Assembly (NCBI GenBank): GCA_002449395.1
Contig: DKDP01000013.1
Span: 1 to 45,308, forward strand
DNA length: 45,308 bases
Source of the DNA: Ruminococcaceae bacterium UBA6845
Lineage (GTDB): Bacteria; Bacillota; Clostridia; Oscillospirales; Acutalibacteraceae
Reading direction: 5' to 3'
A model generated the notes under the pieces. That model did not search any database. It saw only the letters and a list, made by a program, of their open reading frames with translations, and was not told where the DNA came from. Shown in pieces: positions 34,367 through 42,228 of this stretch; position 1 is the stretch's first letter; every line of letters starts with the position of its first letter. Position numbers and translations under genes: made by a program.

Positions 34367-34873
34367 TTACTGATCTTCCTGAGTGAGCTGTAAAAGAGCG
34401 TCCCATCTCGGATCGGATTCTTTCTTACAGTCACACGGACCGTCATTTAAGTCTTTGCCGCAACGGGGACAGATCCCGAGGCAGTCATCCCTGCACAACA
34501 CCTTGGTAGGCAGGTTCAGGAGAATATCCTCCCGAACAAGCGGTTCGGCATCGTATCGAAGCGAATCAACAACGATGTATTCATCGTTACCCTCGTCGTT
34601 GTTCAGCTCCGTGACAAGCACATGCTCGATCGGCGTTGAAAATGCACGGTCAAATTCAGCCGCACATCTGTCGCAGGTGAGATTGAGAGTAAAATCAGCC
34701 TTTGCAATGATGCTGACTATACCCGTTGAGTTCCTTATCTCCCCCGTTACGTGAACGGGTGAAGTGAAAGGATGACCTCCGTAGATATCGCAGTCGCTCA
34801 TATCGACCGTGAAATCAAGAGGCAGTGCCAAACCCTCATTATTAAAGATAGGCTCAAGCTCAACAAAATACAT
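34367..34873 (-). CDS. DUF177/YceD family protein
   Basis: This 168-residue protein belongs to the YceD/DUF177 family, which sits next to rpmF in most bacteria and is linked to 23S rRNA or ribosome production. The core TLNLTCDRCAAEFDRAF and VREDILLNLPTKVLCRDDC match. Towards the C-terminus, CRDDCLGICPRCGKDLNDG and CDC form a cysteine cluster that probably binds zinc. It is first in the operon with rpmF, driven by a clear promoter at 34908-34936. Confidence 0.9.
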   Translation of the reverse strand: MYFVELEPIFNNEGLALPLDFTVDMSDCDIYGGHPFTSPVHVTGEIRNSTGIVSIIAKADFTLNLTCDRCAAEFDRAFSTPIEHVLVTELNNDEGNDEYIVVDSLRYDAEPLVREDILLNLPTKVLCRDDCLGICPRCGKDLNDGPCDCKKESDPRWDALLQLTQEDQ

Positions 34874-34907
34874 AAATACTCTTCACCTCAAATGTCATGC
34901 ACCAAAC

Positions 34908-34936
34908 ATTATATAGTGTAAAACCCGATTTGTCAA
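34908..34936 (-). promoter_or_regulatory. Promoter of the DUF177-rpmF operon
   Basis: On the minus strand TTGACA (34931-34936) and TATAAT (34908-34913) are separated by exactly 17 bases, a consensus sigma-A promoter. The rest of 34937-35120 shows no gene. Confidence 0.88.
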
Positions 34937-35123
34937 TAATAAAAATACAAAATCAGCGGCTTTTTCCCGAATTTTTTTGGTCTTTGCTGTTTTATCGCAA
35001 AAGAAAGCCGAATATATGAATTGCTTTGACGGAAGTCGAAATTGTCACTGCGATTATTCTATCAGAATATCGGGCAAAAAGCAACAATAATCGGCAGTAA
35101 ATTTCACATCACAGATTTTAACA

Positions 35124-35150
35124 GCTCCCCTTGAACCGGTCAAGAGGAGC
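35124..35150 (-). terminator. Hairpin after the DUF6273 protein gene
   Basis: GCTCCCCTTGAACC (35124-35137) and GGTCAAGAGGAGC (35138-35150) form a long stem with two mismatches. On the minus strand it is followed by TGTTAAAATC, a poor T tract. The tip (AGCTCCCC) resembles arm B of the interspersed repeats. It may act as a terminator. Confidence 0.45.
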
Positions 35151-35187
35151 CGTAATTCATCTATTCGGTTGCAGCCTTTTCAAACAA

Positions 35188-38103
35188 TCAGCAAACATCA
35201 CCGATAAGGTCAACGAACCATTTAATGATTTTTGCAAATATTCCGACGAACCAGTCACGGAGCTTATCGAGCTTTGTCGGGAGCTTCTGAACCTCGGTGT
35301 TTTCGTTGCGCTTTGCGTGGCAAACCGAACACTCCTCGTGTGCGATGCCCGTTTCCGTCTCGGTCGCTTCCTTATCCGTTACCCACCGGAAGGTGTGTTC
35401 GCCCTTTTCAATTACGGAATCGCCGTACTTGCATTCTTTCCAATGCTCGTTCTCGTCGAACTTCCAGCCGCCGTAGCTGTGATCGGCGTTTACGGTGATT
35501 GTAACCATAAACATATTGGCAAAAGAATCAACAGTAATAACCTTGAACTCACCGTTTGCGGGTTCAGCCGTATAATATCCGTCTGCATCCGGCTCAACCG
35601 TTTTGCCGTTAATCATTACGATTGCCGACCTCGATGTGTCATTGTCGGTTACTTTAAACTTCTGAGCGCCGCAATAGGTCTTGCCGTTTTCGAGACCGAT
35701 GATTACCGGAGCCTCGGTATCTCTCCATACCGCACCGAGCGTAACGGTGTCAATGCTGTCATCCTGAACAAGCTCGCCATATGTGCAGTTCAAAGTTGTT
35801 GCGCTCAATTTCGGAGAAACAATATTCCAGCCGATAAATTCAAAACCGCCGTCTCTTGTCGGAGGAACAACGCCGTCGAGCACCTTGTCGTCCCAGTGGA
35901 GCGTTTTGTCTGCAACAGCTGTGCCGCCTCTTGTATCAAACTTAATCGTATAGGTTTTCGCCGTCCACTTTGCCGTATAGCAAACCGTCTTGTTCATAGC
36001 ACTCGTCTGCTCCCAGCCTGCGAACGTGTAGCCTGCTCTTACAAGGTTTTCCGCCGTCGGAAGTACGAGCGTTTCGTTTGATTTATAGCTTATCGGTGCA
36101 GCGTAGCCCTCCGCCCATGTGCCGCCGTCAAGGTCGTAAACAACATTGACGTCAACGGCTTTCGGGTTGAATTTGAATGCGGGAACAATTCCCACGCCCG
36201 TACCGTAAACTCCTTGACCGGGAGCAGTCCAACCGTAGCAGCTGACAAGGTCAACCTTGTCTGAGTCGTCCGGGGTACGAAGCCACCACCAGGCAATTCC
36301 ATCATCGTCGATATACAAGCCCTGACAATTTGAATAAGCCGTTCCTTTGAGCTTTCTTGCTTCGTCAAGCTCATCATTTGATGAGTTGAATCCGTATGCA
36401 CTGTTCACTGCGTCATTATACGAGAGAGCGAATATCTTATCACCCGTATCGGTGCCGAACCAAGTGCCGTCTGCGCTGTTATTCTCAAGGAATGTTGTGC
36501 CTATCAGCTTCTTCTCTTCACGAGAGAACGCCGTGTTATAAAATGTCTTGTTAAGCCACTGTCTCAGTGAGCTTGTTGACCAATCGGAAACATAATTTGT
36601 GCAATCCTTACTGTTGTAAAGCTTATCGTCTTTTTTAATAACGAAATTCTGATAGGCCTGCGAGTCAATTATGTTATCGCACATCACATATCCCTCATCG
36701 GGATCAAGCACACGCCATGTCAGCGGTTCGTATTTAAAATAATATACATTGTTCGGGTCATAGCCGTTTTTACCCTGGTGAGAATAGACTTTTTCTTTTA
36801 CTCCTCCGCTAAAGCCCGGTCTGTACTCCGTGAAAGTAACCGCACGGAACATTTCGCCGTCGCTGTAAAAATCCTTATACAGCATAAAATCGCCCGACTC
36901 CATTTTGCCGTCAGTACTATCGCCTGTTCCGCTGTAATATTTATAGGATACCCAAAGATAATTCTCCGAGTCCGCTTCGAGCCTTGCGATCTCGTCGGCG
37001 TCCGTAACCTCCGACTGAGGATATGAGCCGAACTCGATTTTGCTGCCCTTAGCGAGAGTCGGTGTCTTCGGATTGAACTTGAACGCGGGAACAACAGCAT
37101 TATCGGTTCTGTTGACGTTGTAATATCCACCGCCGCTGGAAACGATCCAGCCGTTCGGAGATACGCCGAAAGCGAATGCACCGTGGAGGTTTGTTGTACG
37201 CAGCCACCAATACGGGAGCGTTCCCGTCGCATCTGCTGCGTCTGCGCCCTGGCACTTTGCGTAATCAGTAGCCGGTCTCATTCTCGCAAAATCGGTACGT
37301 GATCCATCCTCATCAAAACCGTAATCGCTGTTTATTGCATCATAAAAACTGATTGTAAAAATCTTATCAAAAGTGCCTGCACTGTCATATTTCGAACTAA
37401 ACGGATTGGTATTGTCAAGATAGGTTTTACCAATCTGAGCCTGTTCCTCCGCCGTGAAAGCGGTGTTATAGAAATCCTTATTCATCCACTCTCTCAGAGA
37501 GCATTTTGACCAATCGTTGGCTAAATACTTGCAGTCCTTGCTGTTATAAACCGCCTGTCCCGCTGCAGAATCATAAGAATCGGGATCATAATAAGAAAAA
37601 TTTTCAAAAGCCTGAGAGTCAATGGAAATATTGGACATAACAAAGCCCTCATCAGGATCAAGAACCGTCCATGTCAGCGGCTCATACTTAAAGAAGTAAG
37701 TAGTGTTCAGCTCGTAACCATTATTGTCCTGAGCCGAAGTAGCCTCGGAAGAGACATCGCTCGTTACCGTAGGACGGTACTGCGAGAATCTGACCGCACG
37801 GTATTTTTCGCCGTTCAGCTCAAGATCGGCATACTTCATATAATCCGACGCCGTCATATTTCCGTCATACTCCGTGCCCGTGCCGATGTAGTAGCCGTAG
37901 GACACCCACATATCGTCGGTCAGTATGTCGTTAAGCGCCGAAATTATCTTGGGGTTGACCTCCTTTGTCTGAGGATATGAACCGAATTCGATAATATCCC
38001 CTTTTTTCAAATCGCCGTAAGATGTGTCAGCAGCCATCGTGATCGGCGCAATGCTTAAAAACAGGCAAAGCGCAAGAATAACACTCAAAATTCTCCTCTT
38101 CAT
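35188..38103 (-). CDS. Large secreted protein with two DUF6273-like modules and InlB-type repeats
   Basis: This 971-residue protein has a signal peptide (MKRRILSVILALCLFLSIAP, cleavage near AADTS). Two related modules follow, starting KGDIIEFGSYPQTK (about residue 34) and KGSKIEFGSYPQSE (about 350). Each has FKYEPLTWxVLDPDEG, a SLRxW segment and a WWLRT segment, the pattern of DUF6273. Next come InlB B-type (Listeria-Bacteroides) repeats with YDLDGGTW, RAGYTFAGW and FDTRGGTA. The end has a Cys-bearing HEECSVCHAKRN motif and an amphipathic tail. There is no LPxTG or clear anchor, so it is probably secreted or held non-covalently. AAGGAGGAGAATGG precedes the ATG. Exact function unknown; adhesion or sensing is a guess. 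Confidence 0.8.
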   Translation of the reverse strand: MKRRILSVILALCLFLSIAPITMAADTSYGDLKKGDIIEFGSYPQTKEVNPKIISALNDILTDDMWVSYGYYIGTGTEYDGNMTASDYMKYADLELNGEKYRAVRFSQYRPTVTSDVSSEATSAQDNNGYELNTTYFFKYEPLTWTVLDPDEGFVMSNISIDSQAFENFSYYDPDSYDSAAGQAVYNSKDCKYLANDWSKCSLREWMNKDFYNTAFTAEEQAQIGKTYLDNTNPFSSKYDSAGTFDKIFTISFYDAINSDYGFDEDGSRTDFARMRPATDYAKCQGADAADATGTLPYWWLRTTNLHGAFAFGVSPNGWIVSSGGGYYNVNRTDNAVVPAFKFNPKTPTLAKGSKIEFGSYPQSEVTDADEIARLEADSENYLWVSYKYYSGTGDSTDGKMESGDFMLYKDFYSDGEMFRAVTFTEYRPGFSGGVKEKVYSHQGKNGYDPNNVYYFKYEPLTWRVLDPDEGYVMCDNIIDSQAYQNFVIKKDDKLYNSKDCTNYVSDWSTSSLRQWLNKTFYNTAFSREEKKLIGTTFLENNSADGTWFGTDTGDKIFALSYNDAVNSAYGFNSSNDELDEARKLKGTAYSNCQGLYIDDDGIAWWWLRTPDDSDKVDLVSCYGWTAPGQGVYGTGVGIVPAFKFNPKAVDVNVVYDLDGGTWAEGYAAPISYKSNETLVLPTAENLVRAGYTFAGWEQTSAMNKTVCYTAKWTAKTYTIKFDTRGGTAVADKTLHWDDKVLDGVVPPTRDGGFEFIGWNIVSPKLSATTLNCTYGELVQDDSIDTVTLGAVWRDTEAPVIIGLENGKTYCGAQKFKVTDNDTSRSAIVMINGKTVEPDADGYYTAEPANGEFKVITVDSFANMFMVTITVNADHSYGGWKFDENEHWKECKYGDSVIEKGEHTFRWVTDKEATETETGIAHEECSVCHAKRNENTEVQKLPTKLDKLRDWFVGIFAKIIKWFVDLIGDVC

Positions 38104-38138
38104 CCATTCTCCTCCTTATGATTTAGGATTATAATCCA

Positions 38139-38167
38139 ATTATAATTTATTTTTATGGGTTTGTAAA
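38139..38167 (-). promoter_or_regulatory. Promoter of the DUF6273 protein gene
   Basis: On the minus strand TTTACA (38162-38167), 17 bases and TATAAT (38139-38144). Another TATAAT-like hexamer lies a few bases downstream. Confidence 0.6.
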
Positions 38168-38276
38168 TACATTTTACAAATTTTATTGTTAAAATATCAA
38201 AAAGCAATTTTGCTGACGTGTTGTTTCCATAAAAGCATAGTTATATTCCCGCTCCCCTGCTTTGTCAATAAAATCA

Positions 38277-38306
38277 TTGACACAAACTCCGCCGAGGATA
38301 TATAAT
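38277..38306 (+). promoter_or_regulatory. Promoter of the MBL-fold gene
   Basis: TTGACA (38277-38282), an 18-base spacer and TATAAT (38301-38306) lie 33 bases upstream of the ATG. Confidence 0.8.
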
Positions 38307-38339
38307 AATCCTGTCAGAAAAACTTTAAGGAGAATTGAT

Positions 38340-39635
38340 ATGACACTTGATGAATTTATTTCCGCTCTCGGCGTTCCGACTGTCGGAACAGTGATGGGCG
38401 AACCGATAAACTGCGGCTCGGGTCTTTCTCAGGACAATGAGATCAACGGCGGCGAGGACGATTCATACATCCTCGTTCTCGGCGACGTAACCGCTAAAAT
38501 GTTCCGTGATTTTCTTGCCTCTCTCACTGCGGCAGGGCACAAGGAATCATTTCACCGTGAAACGAACGGCAATATTTTCTCGGAATTTGCCGACGGAGAT
38601 AAAATAATTTATACATACTATACCGCCGAAACAATGCTTGCAAGAATCATAATTGACAACGCAAGCTCGCCGCTCTCTCAGATGAACGATACAGCCGATG
38701 ACGTGCGGGGCGATACGGCGCTGATGCAGTTCTCGCTTCATTACGGCAAGATGATACGTTTTCATAGCTGTGACTGCGGTATGCTTTATGCGCTGAGAAT
38801 GCGTGACAATTCCGTAATCATCATTGACGGCGGCGAAATCGAGCAGTCGACCGAGGATGCCTGCGATGAATTTATGCGCCGTCTTGAGGATCTCACAGGC
38901 AAGGAAAAGGGCGAAAAAATCCGTGTCTCGGCATATATCTGCACCCATAATCACGACGATCATATGGACTTTTTCATCAAGCTCCTCAAGCGTGAGAAGG
39001 ACGTTCTCGACGTTGAGCGCGTGATGTTCAACTTCCCGTCAAAGACCCTGCTTGAATACGGCATCCCCTGCGCCGACAAGCTCAGGAGCAGAATCAAAAA
39101 GTATGCGCCGAATGCAAAGTATCTCAAGCTCCACACCGGTCAGACAATCCGTTTCCCCGACGCAAGAATTGAGGTACTTTCAACGCACGAGGATATTCTC
39201 CCCCGCTCCACATGTGCGGGAGACGGCAGTACATATCGCAGTGTCAACGAAACCTCGACGATTTTCCAGATTGTATTCGACGACTGCTCGGTAATCTTCC
39301 TCGGCGATGCAGAAGAGACGAATGGAGAGGCTCTTATCAACCTCTACGGAAAGAACTATCTTTCCTGCAAATACCTCCAGTGTGCTCATCACCTTATCAA
39401 CGACGACAGAAATATCTATAACAATGTCAGAGCCGAGAAGCTCCTCATTCCGCAGTGCCGATACATTGCGATGACAACCGAGTGCGACAACACACGCTAT
39501 TTCACATCGCTGTTTGGGGAAGAAAATATGTATTACGCAGGCGACTGCACCTATGTTTTCACAATCAAGGACGGCAATGAATCAATAGATTACTTTGAGC
39601 CGATGGGATATCTCTACGACAACAGCGGACTTTAA
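38340..39635 (+). CDS. Metallo-beta-lactamase-fold hydrolase
   Basis: This 431-residue protein has the MBL metal-binding motif ICTHNHDDHMDF (HxHxDH), with further ligands in VIFLGDAEE and CKYLQCAHHLI. It resembles the ComEC/Rec2-type MBL hydrolases (nucleic acid or small phosphoester substrates) but has an unrelated N-terminal domain of about 130 residues starting MTLDEFISALG. No signal peptide is seen, so it should be cytoplasmic. AAGGAGAATTGAT gives a clear start at 38340; the in-frame ATG at 38262 is before the promoter and was not used. It is a single gene with its own promoter and terminator. Substrate unknown. Confidence 0.85.
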   Translation: MTLDEFISALGVPTVGTVMGEPINCGSGLSQDNEINGGEDDSYILVLGDVTAKMFRDFLASLTAAGHKESFHRETNGNIFSEFADGDKIIYTYYTAETMLARIIIDNASSPLSQMNDTADDVRGDTALMQFSLHYGKMIRFHSCDCGMLYALRMRDNSVIIIDGGEIEQSTEDACDEFMRRLEDLTGKEKGEKIRVSAYICTHNHDDHMDFFIKLLKREKDVLDVERVMFNFPSKTLLEYGIPCADKLRSRIKKYAPNAKYLKLHTGQTIRFPDARIEVLSTHEDILPRSTCAGDGSTYRSVNETSTIFQIVFDDCSVIFLGDAEETNGEALINLYGKNYLSCKYLQCAHHLINDDRNIYNNVRAEKLLIPQCRYIAMTTECDNTRYFTSLFGEENMYYAGDCTYVFTIKDGNESIDYFEPMGYLYDNSGL

Positions 39636-39642
39636 GCAAATC

Positions 39643-39682
39643 AAAAGACGGTTACTTGTTCATTTGCAAGCAACCGTCTTTT
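39643..39682. terminator. Bidirectional terminator between MBL and def genes
   Basis: AAAAGACGGTT (39643-39653) and AACCGTCTTTT (39672-39682) form the base of a long stem that continues as CTTG/CAAG after one mismatch. A and T tracts on both sides let it serve both convergent genes. Confidence 0.88.
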
Positions 39683-39683
39683 T

Positions 39684-40097
39684 TTATATCAGGATTCCGT
39701 TACAGTGGTCAACCTCGTGCTGAATGATCTGAGCTGTGAATCCTGTGTATGTTTTCAGCCTCGTTTCGAGCCGTGCATTTTGAAAACGCACCTTTATCTT
39801 CCTGTACCTTTTGCATTTTCTCGGCCCTCCGAGCAGTGAGAGACAGCCCTCCTCAGTCTCAAAAGGATCGGATTGCTTGATAATCTCGGGGTTGAGCATC
39901 GTAATATACTCTTTGCCGTCCGTGAAACAGATTATTCGCTTGCGGACGCCTATCATATTCGCCGCCATTCCGACGCAGGTTTCACTGTGTGCTCTCAGCG
40001 TGTCAAGCAGATCCTCCGCCGTACTCAGATCATCCGCCGTTGCATCCGTTGATTTTGCGGCAAGCAATATCGGGTCGTGTATCAGTTCTTTAACCAT
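39684..40097 (-). CDS. def: Peptide deformylase
   Basis: This 137-residue metalloenzyme removes the formyl group from the N-terminal methionine of new proteins. The three motifs are GMAANMIG (usually GxGLAAxQ), EEGCLSLLG and QHEVDHCNG, with the Cys and two His that bind the metal and the catalytic Glu. The first motif has Asn-Met where many enzymes have Gln-x, as in the shorter Clostridial type. Its ATG overlaps the end of the DUF4186 frame (stop TAA at 40090-40092), so it is coupled to that frame. It is probably a second, non-fmt-linked deformylase. Confidence 0.9.
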   Translation of the reverse strand: MVKELIHDPILLAAKSTDATADDLSTAEDLLDTLRAHSETCVGMAANMIGVRKRIICFTDGKEYITMLNPEIIKQSDPFETEEGCLSLLGGPRKCKRYRKIKVRFQNARLETRLKTYTGFTAQIIQHEVDHCNGILI

Positions 40098-40458
40098 TTC
40101 TTTTGCTCCTGTATTCCTTTTCTATCCACGCCATAAGAAGATTCACAATCTTTTTCTGCTCCGTTTCCGTAAGTGCTCTACCCTGCGGCACTCTGTATCA
40201 TTTGTTAAGACATCCCCGACAGCAGCAGGCGCAGGCGTGCTGAGCGACAAAAACGGGATGTCCCCTCATCGGCGTCTGCTTTCCGTCATTCGGAATTTCT
40301 GCGGGAGCAAGCCGCTTCGCAACAAAATCGGCGGCGTGAGAGCGAATTACATCAAGACCCTTTTCGTCGATATAGTCAATATCCTTTTTTGTAAGATGAA
40401 AACCCGAGCGAAATTTGGATCTTTGCAGTTTTTCAAGTGCCTGATCTACGGTTTGCAT
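40090..40458 (-). pseudogene. DUF4186 family gene with one in-frame TGA
   Basis: The gene starts at ATG 40456-40458, five bases before which the DUF1003 gene ends. Its 86 residues (FRSGFHLTKKDIDYIDEKG, RLAPAEIPNDGKQTPMRGHP and CACCCRGCLNK) match the DUF4186 family, but a TGA at 40198-40200 then stops the frame. The same frame continues for 35 more codons (YRVPQGRALTETEQKKIVNL to a Trp-Ile helix) up to TAA at 40090-40092, inside the def start. From memory DUF4186 proteins continue with Lys-Trp then a similar tail, so the TGA probably replaced a TGG. A plain 40198-40458 CDS of 86 residues is the conservative reading. Function unknown. Confidence 0.72.
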
Positions 40459-40460
40459 AA

Positions 40461-40964
40461 TCAATCGTCCCTGTCGTTCTTCTTTTCCTCTCGGATCAGT
40501 TTTTCAAGCATAACCTGCTTTGCGATAATTCTATTCATTTTATCGTGAAGATCCTCAATCATAATTTCCGTTTTAAGATTAACCTTATAGTCATTCTCGG
40601 CACGTCGGCGATCCTTTTCCTCCTGACGGTTCTGGCTCATCATAATCAGCGGAGCCTGAATTGCGGCAACGCAGGACAGAACAAGATTGAGAAGGATAAA
40701 CGGATACGGATCAAATGCACGCTTTGCCAGCAAAACGTTGCCCACCATCCAAAGTATGAGCACTGCTGTAAAAGAAAATATAAACGCCCAGCTGCCGGCA
40801 AACTTTGCAATTTTATCTGCGGCACGCTGTCCCGCCGTGTATTTTTCCTTTTGCGGATTAGCGGATATTCGGCTGTCGGCAAGCATATTGAGTATTTCCT
40901 CATCGGTCATATCATGCTTTACATCGGATATAATTTCTCTTATCAGCTTTTGGTTTGATTTCAT
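40461..40964 (-). CDS. DUF1003 family membrane protein
   Basis: This 167-residue protein has two central hydrophobic segments (SWAFIFSFTAVLILWMVGN and the FILLNLVLSCVAAIQAPLIM region) followed by MMSQNRQEEKDRRRAENDYKVN, the DUF1003 signature. The C-terminus is a probable coiled coil with Asp-rich end. The role is unknown, although family members are linked to ion or stress functions in some bacteria. AAAGGGGACGTTGCT precedes the ATG. It is the first gene of the DUF1003-DUF4186-def operon, with a promoter at 40994-41022. Confidence 0.9.
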   Translation of the reverse strand: MKSNQKLIREIISDVKHDMTDEEILNMLADSRISANPQKEKYTAGQRAADKIAKFAGSWAFIFSFTAVLILWMVGNVLLAKRAFDPYPFILLNLVLSCVAAIQAPLIMMSQNRQEEKDRRRAENDYKVNLKTEIMIEDLHDKMNRIIAKQVMLEKLIREEKKNDRDD

Positions 40965-40993
40965 AGCAACGTCCCCTTTCGCTTTTCAAAAAG

Positions 40994-41022
40994 ATTATAA
41001 CATATTTCTTTTTATTTTACAA
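40994..41022 (-). promoter_or_regulatory. Promoter of the DUF1003-DUF4186-def operon
   Basis: On the minus strand TTGTAA (41017-41022), 17 bases and TATAAT (40994-40999), about 30 bases before the DUF1003 start. Confidence 0.65.
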
Positions 41023-41043
41023 TGAAGTCTGTATTACATTTCT

Positions 41044-41072
41044 TTGATACCGTTGACAACAGCTTTTATAAT
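41044..41072 (+). promoter_or_regulatory. Promoter of the SDR gene
   Basis: TTGATA (41044-41049), 17 bases and TATAAT (41067-41072). It is back to back with the DUF1003 promoter, with 21 bases between the two -35 boxes. Confidence 0.65.
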
Positions 41073-41115
41073 GTGATAAAATTTTTTTCAAATAACAGAT
41101 CAGAGGTAATGCAAA

Positions 41116-41910
41116 ATGAGTTCAAATAAAATTGCGGTTATCACGGGTGCCGGCTCGGGCATCGGACTTGCAACCGCCCATATGCTCAGGGAAAAAGGTT
41201 ACACGGTATACAATCTCAGCCGTCACCCTGCCGAGAATGAAGAAAATAAATTCATATTCGCCGATGTTTCCGATTCCGAAACAGTAAAAAGCGCCATAGC
41301 TCAGGTTATCGCCGAAAGCGGCAGAATCGACCTACTTGTAACCTCGGCAGGTATGGGCGTTTCGGGCGCAGTCGAATTTATTGAAGAGAAAGAGATGAAA
41401 CGTCAGTTTGAGGTAAATCTCTTCGGCACGATAAACACCGTTAAGGCGGTTCTGCCTCAGATGAGAAAGCAAAAAAGCGGCAGAATCATCTGTATAAGCT
41501 CCGTTGCCGCAGTGTATTCGATTCCGTTTCAGGCGTACTACTCCGCATCTAAGGCGGCCATAAACTCCTTTGTCGACGCACTGACAAACGAGGTCAAATC
41601 GTTCGGCATCGAGGTTGCCTCTGTAATGCCCGGTGACATTTCAACAGGCTTCACCGCCGCAAGAAGCAAGACAAATGCAGGCGACGACGTTTACTCGGGC
41701 GTTATCGGATCGGCGGTTTCGGCGATGGAAAAGGACGAGAAAAACGGTATGACTCCGGAATCGGTCGCAAAGCTGGTCGTCAAGGTTGCCGAAAAGAAGC
41801 ACGTCGCTCCCCTTTACACCGCAGGCTTGCAGTACAAGACGCTTGTATTCCTTTCAAGAATCTTTCCCCATAAGCTCGCAGTTAAAATTGTCGGTGGGAT
41901 GTATAAATAA
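41116..41910 (+). CDS. Short-chain dehydrogenase/reductase
   Basis: This 264-residue NAD(P)-dependent oxidoreductase has the cofactor motif ITGAGSGIGLATA, the structural TSAGMG (usually NNAG), the catalytic Ser region CISSVAAVYS and Tyr142-x3-Lys146 in YYSASKAA. These are the classical SDR features. The Arg in NLSRHP after beta2 suggests NADP+ preference. Substrate unknown. The C-terminal PHKLAVKIVGGMYK resembles members acting on lipid-like or keto substrates, but that is weak evidence. GAGGTAATGCAAA precedes the ATG. It is monocistronic, divergent from the DUF1003 operon and followed by repeat R5. Confidence 0.93.
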   Translation: MSSNKIAVITGAGSGIGLATAHMLREKGYTVYNLSRHPAENEENKFIFADVSDSETVKSAIAQVIAESGRIDLLVTSAGMGVSGAVEFIEEKEMKRQFEVNLFGTINTVKAVLPQMRKQKSGRIICISSVAAVYSIPFQAYYSASKAAINSFVDALTNEVKSFGIEVASVMPGDISTGFTAARSKTNAGDDVYSGVIGSAVSAMEKDEKNGMTPESVAKLVVKVAEKKHVAPLYTAGLQYKTLVFLSRIFPHKLAVKIVGGMYK

Positions 41911-41935
41911 AGGGTAAATTTCAGCAAATTTTCAA

Positions 41936-42136
41936 GACCCCCTCGGTCGGCTACGCCGCCAGGGTTCCTCCTGCAGGGGATGGCAAGGAAAGTCAGCAAT
42001 TAACGGGCGCCCCTTTAGGGGAGCCGTCAGCGAAGCTGACTGAGGGGTTTGTAAAAAAATTGATAAAACTTATTTTAACCCCTCCGACTTCGGCGCAAAC
42101 CGCCGAAGCCACCTCCCCTAAAAGGGCGGCAAGAAC
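41936..42136. repeat. Interspersed palindromic repeat cluster, locus R5
   Basis: A degenerate arm B lies at about 41937-41985, with GTCGGC/GCCGCC (one mismatch). A good arm B in reverse orientation lies at about 42004-42048, with GTCAGC (42026-42031) and GCTGAC (42035-42040). An arm A in reverse follows at about 42076-42135, starting TTAACCCCTCCGAC, with a perfect CTTCGGCG/CGCCGAAG hairpin. It fills the gap between the SDR gene and the terminator of the next gene. No ORF was seen. Confidence 0.82.
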
Positions 42137-42180
42137 TTTCTCTGCATCAAAATCAAATCAACCCTCCGACTTCCCATATA

Positions 42181-42228
42181 AAAACAACTGCTACACTCAG
42201 CGTAACAGCTAAATGCAGCAGTTGTTTT
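42181..42228 (-). terminator. Terminator of the phosphatase-superfamily gene
   Basis: AAAACAACTGCT (42181-42192) pairs with AGCAGTTGTTTT (42217-42228). On the minus strand it is followed by a T-rich run. It overlaps the first base of the stop codon. Confidence 0.8.

Noticed and set aside
35131..36081. A 316-codon open frame on the plus strand
   Set aside because: It is antisense to the 971-residue secreted protein, which has a signal peptide, promoter and ribosome site. The antisense protein is Arg/Cys-rich and unlike any family.
40198..40200. A genetic code with TGA as tryptophan
   Set aside because: Other genes here, such as the GPH symporter, ecfA1 and truA, end with TGA at sensible places, so TGA is a stop in this genome.
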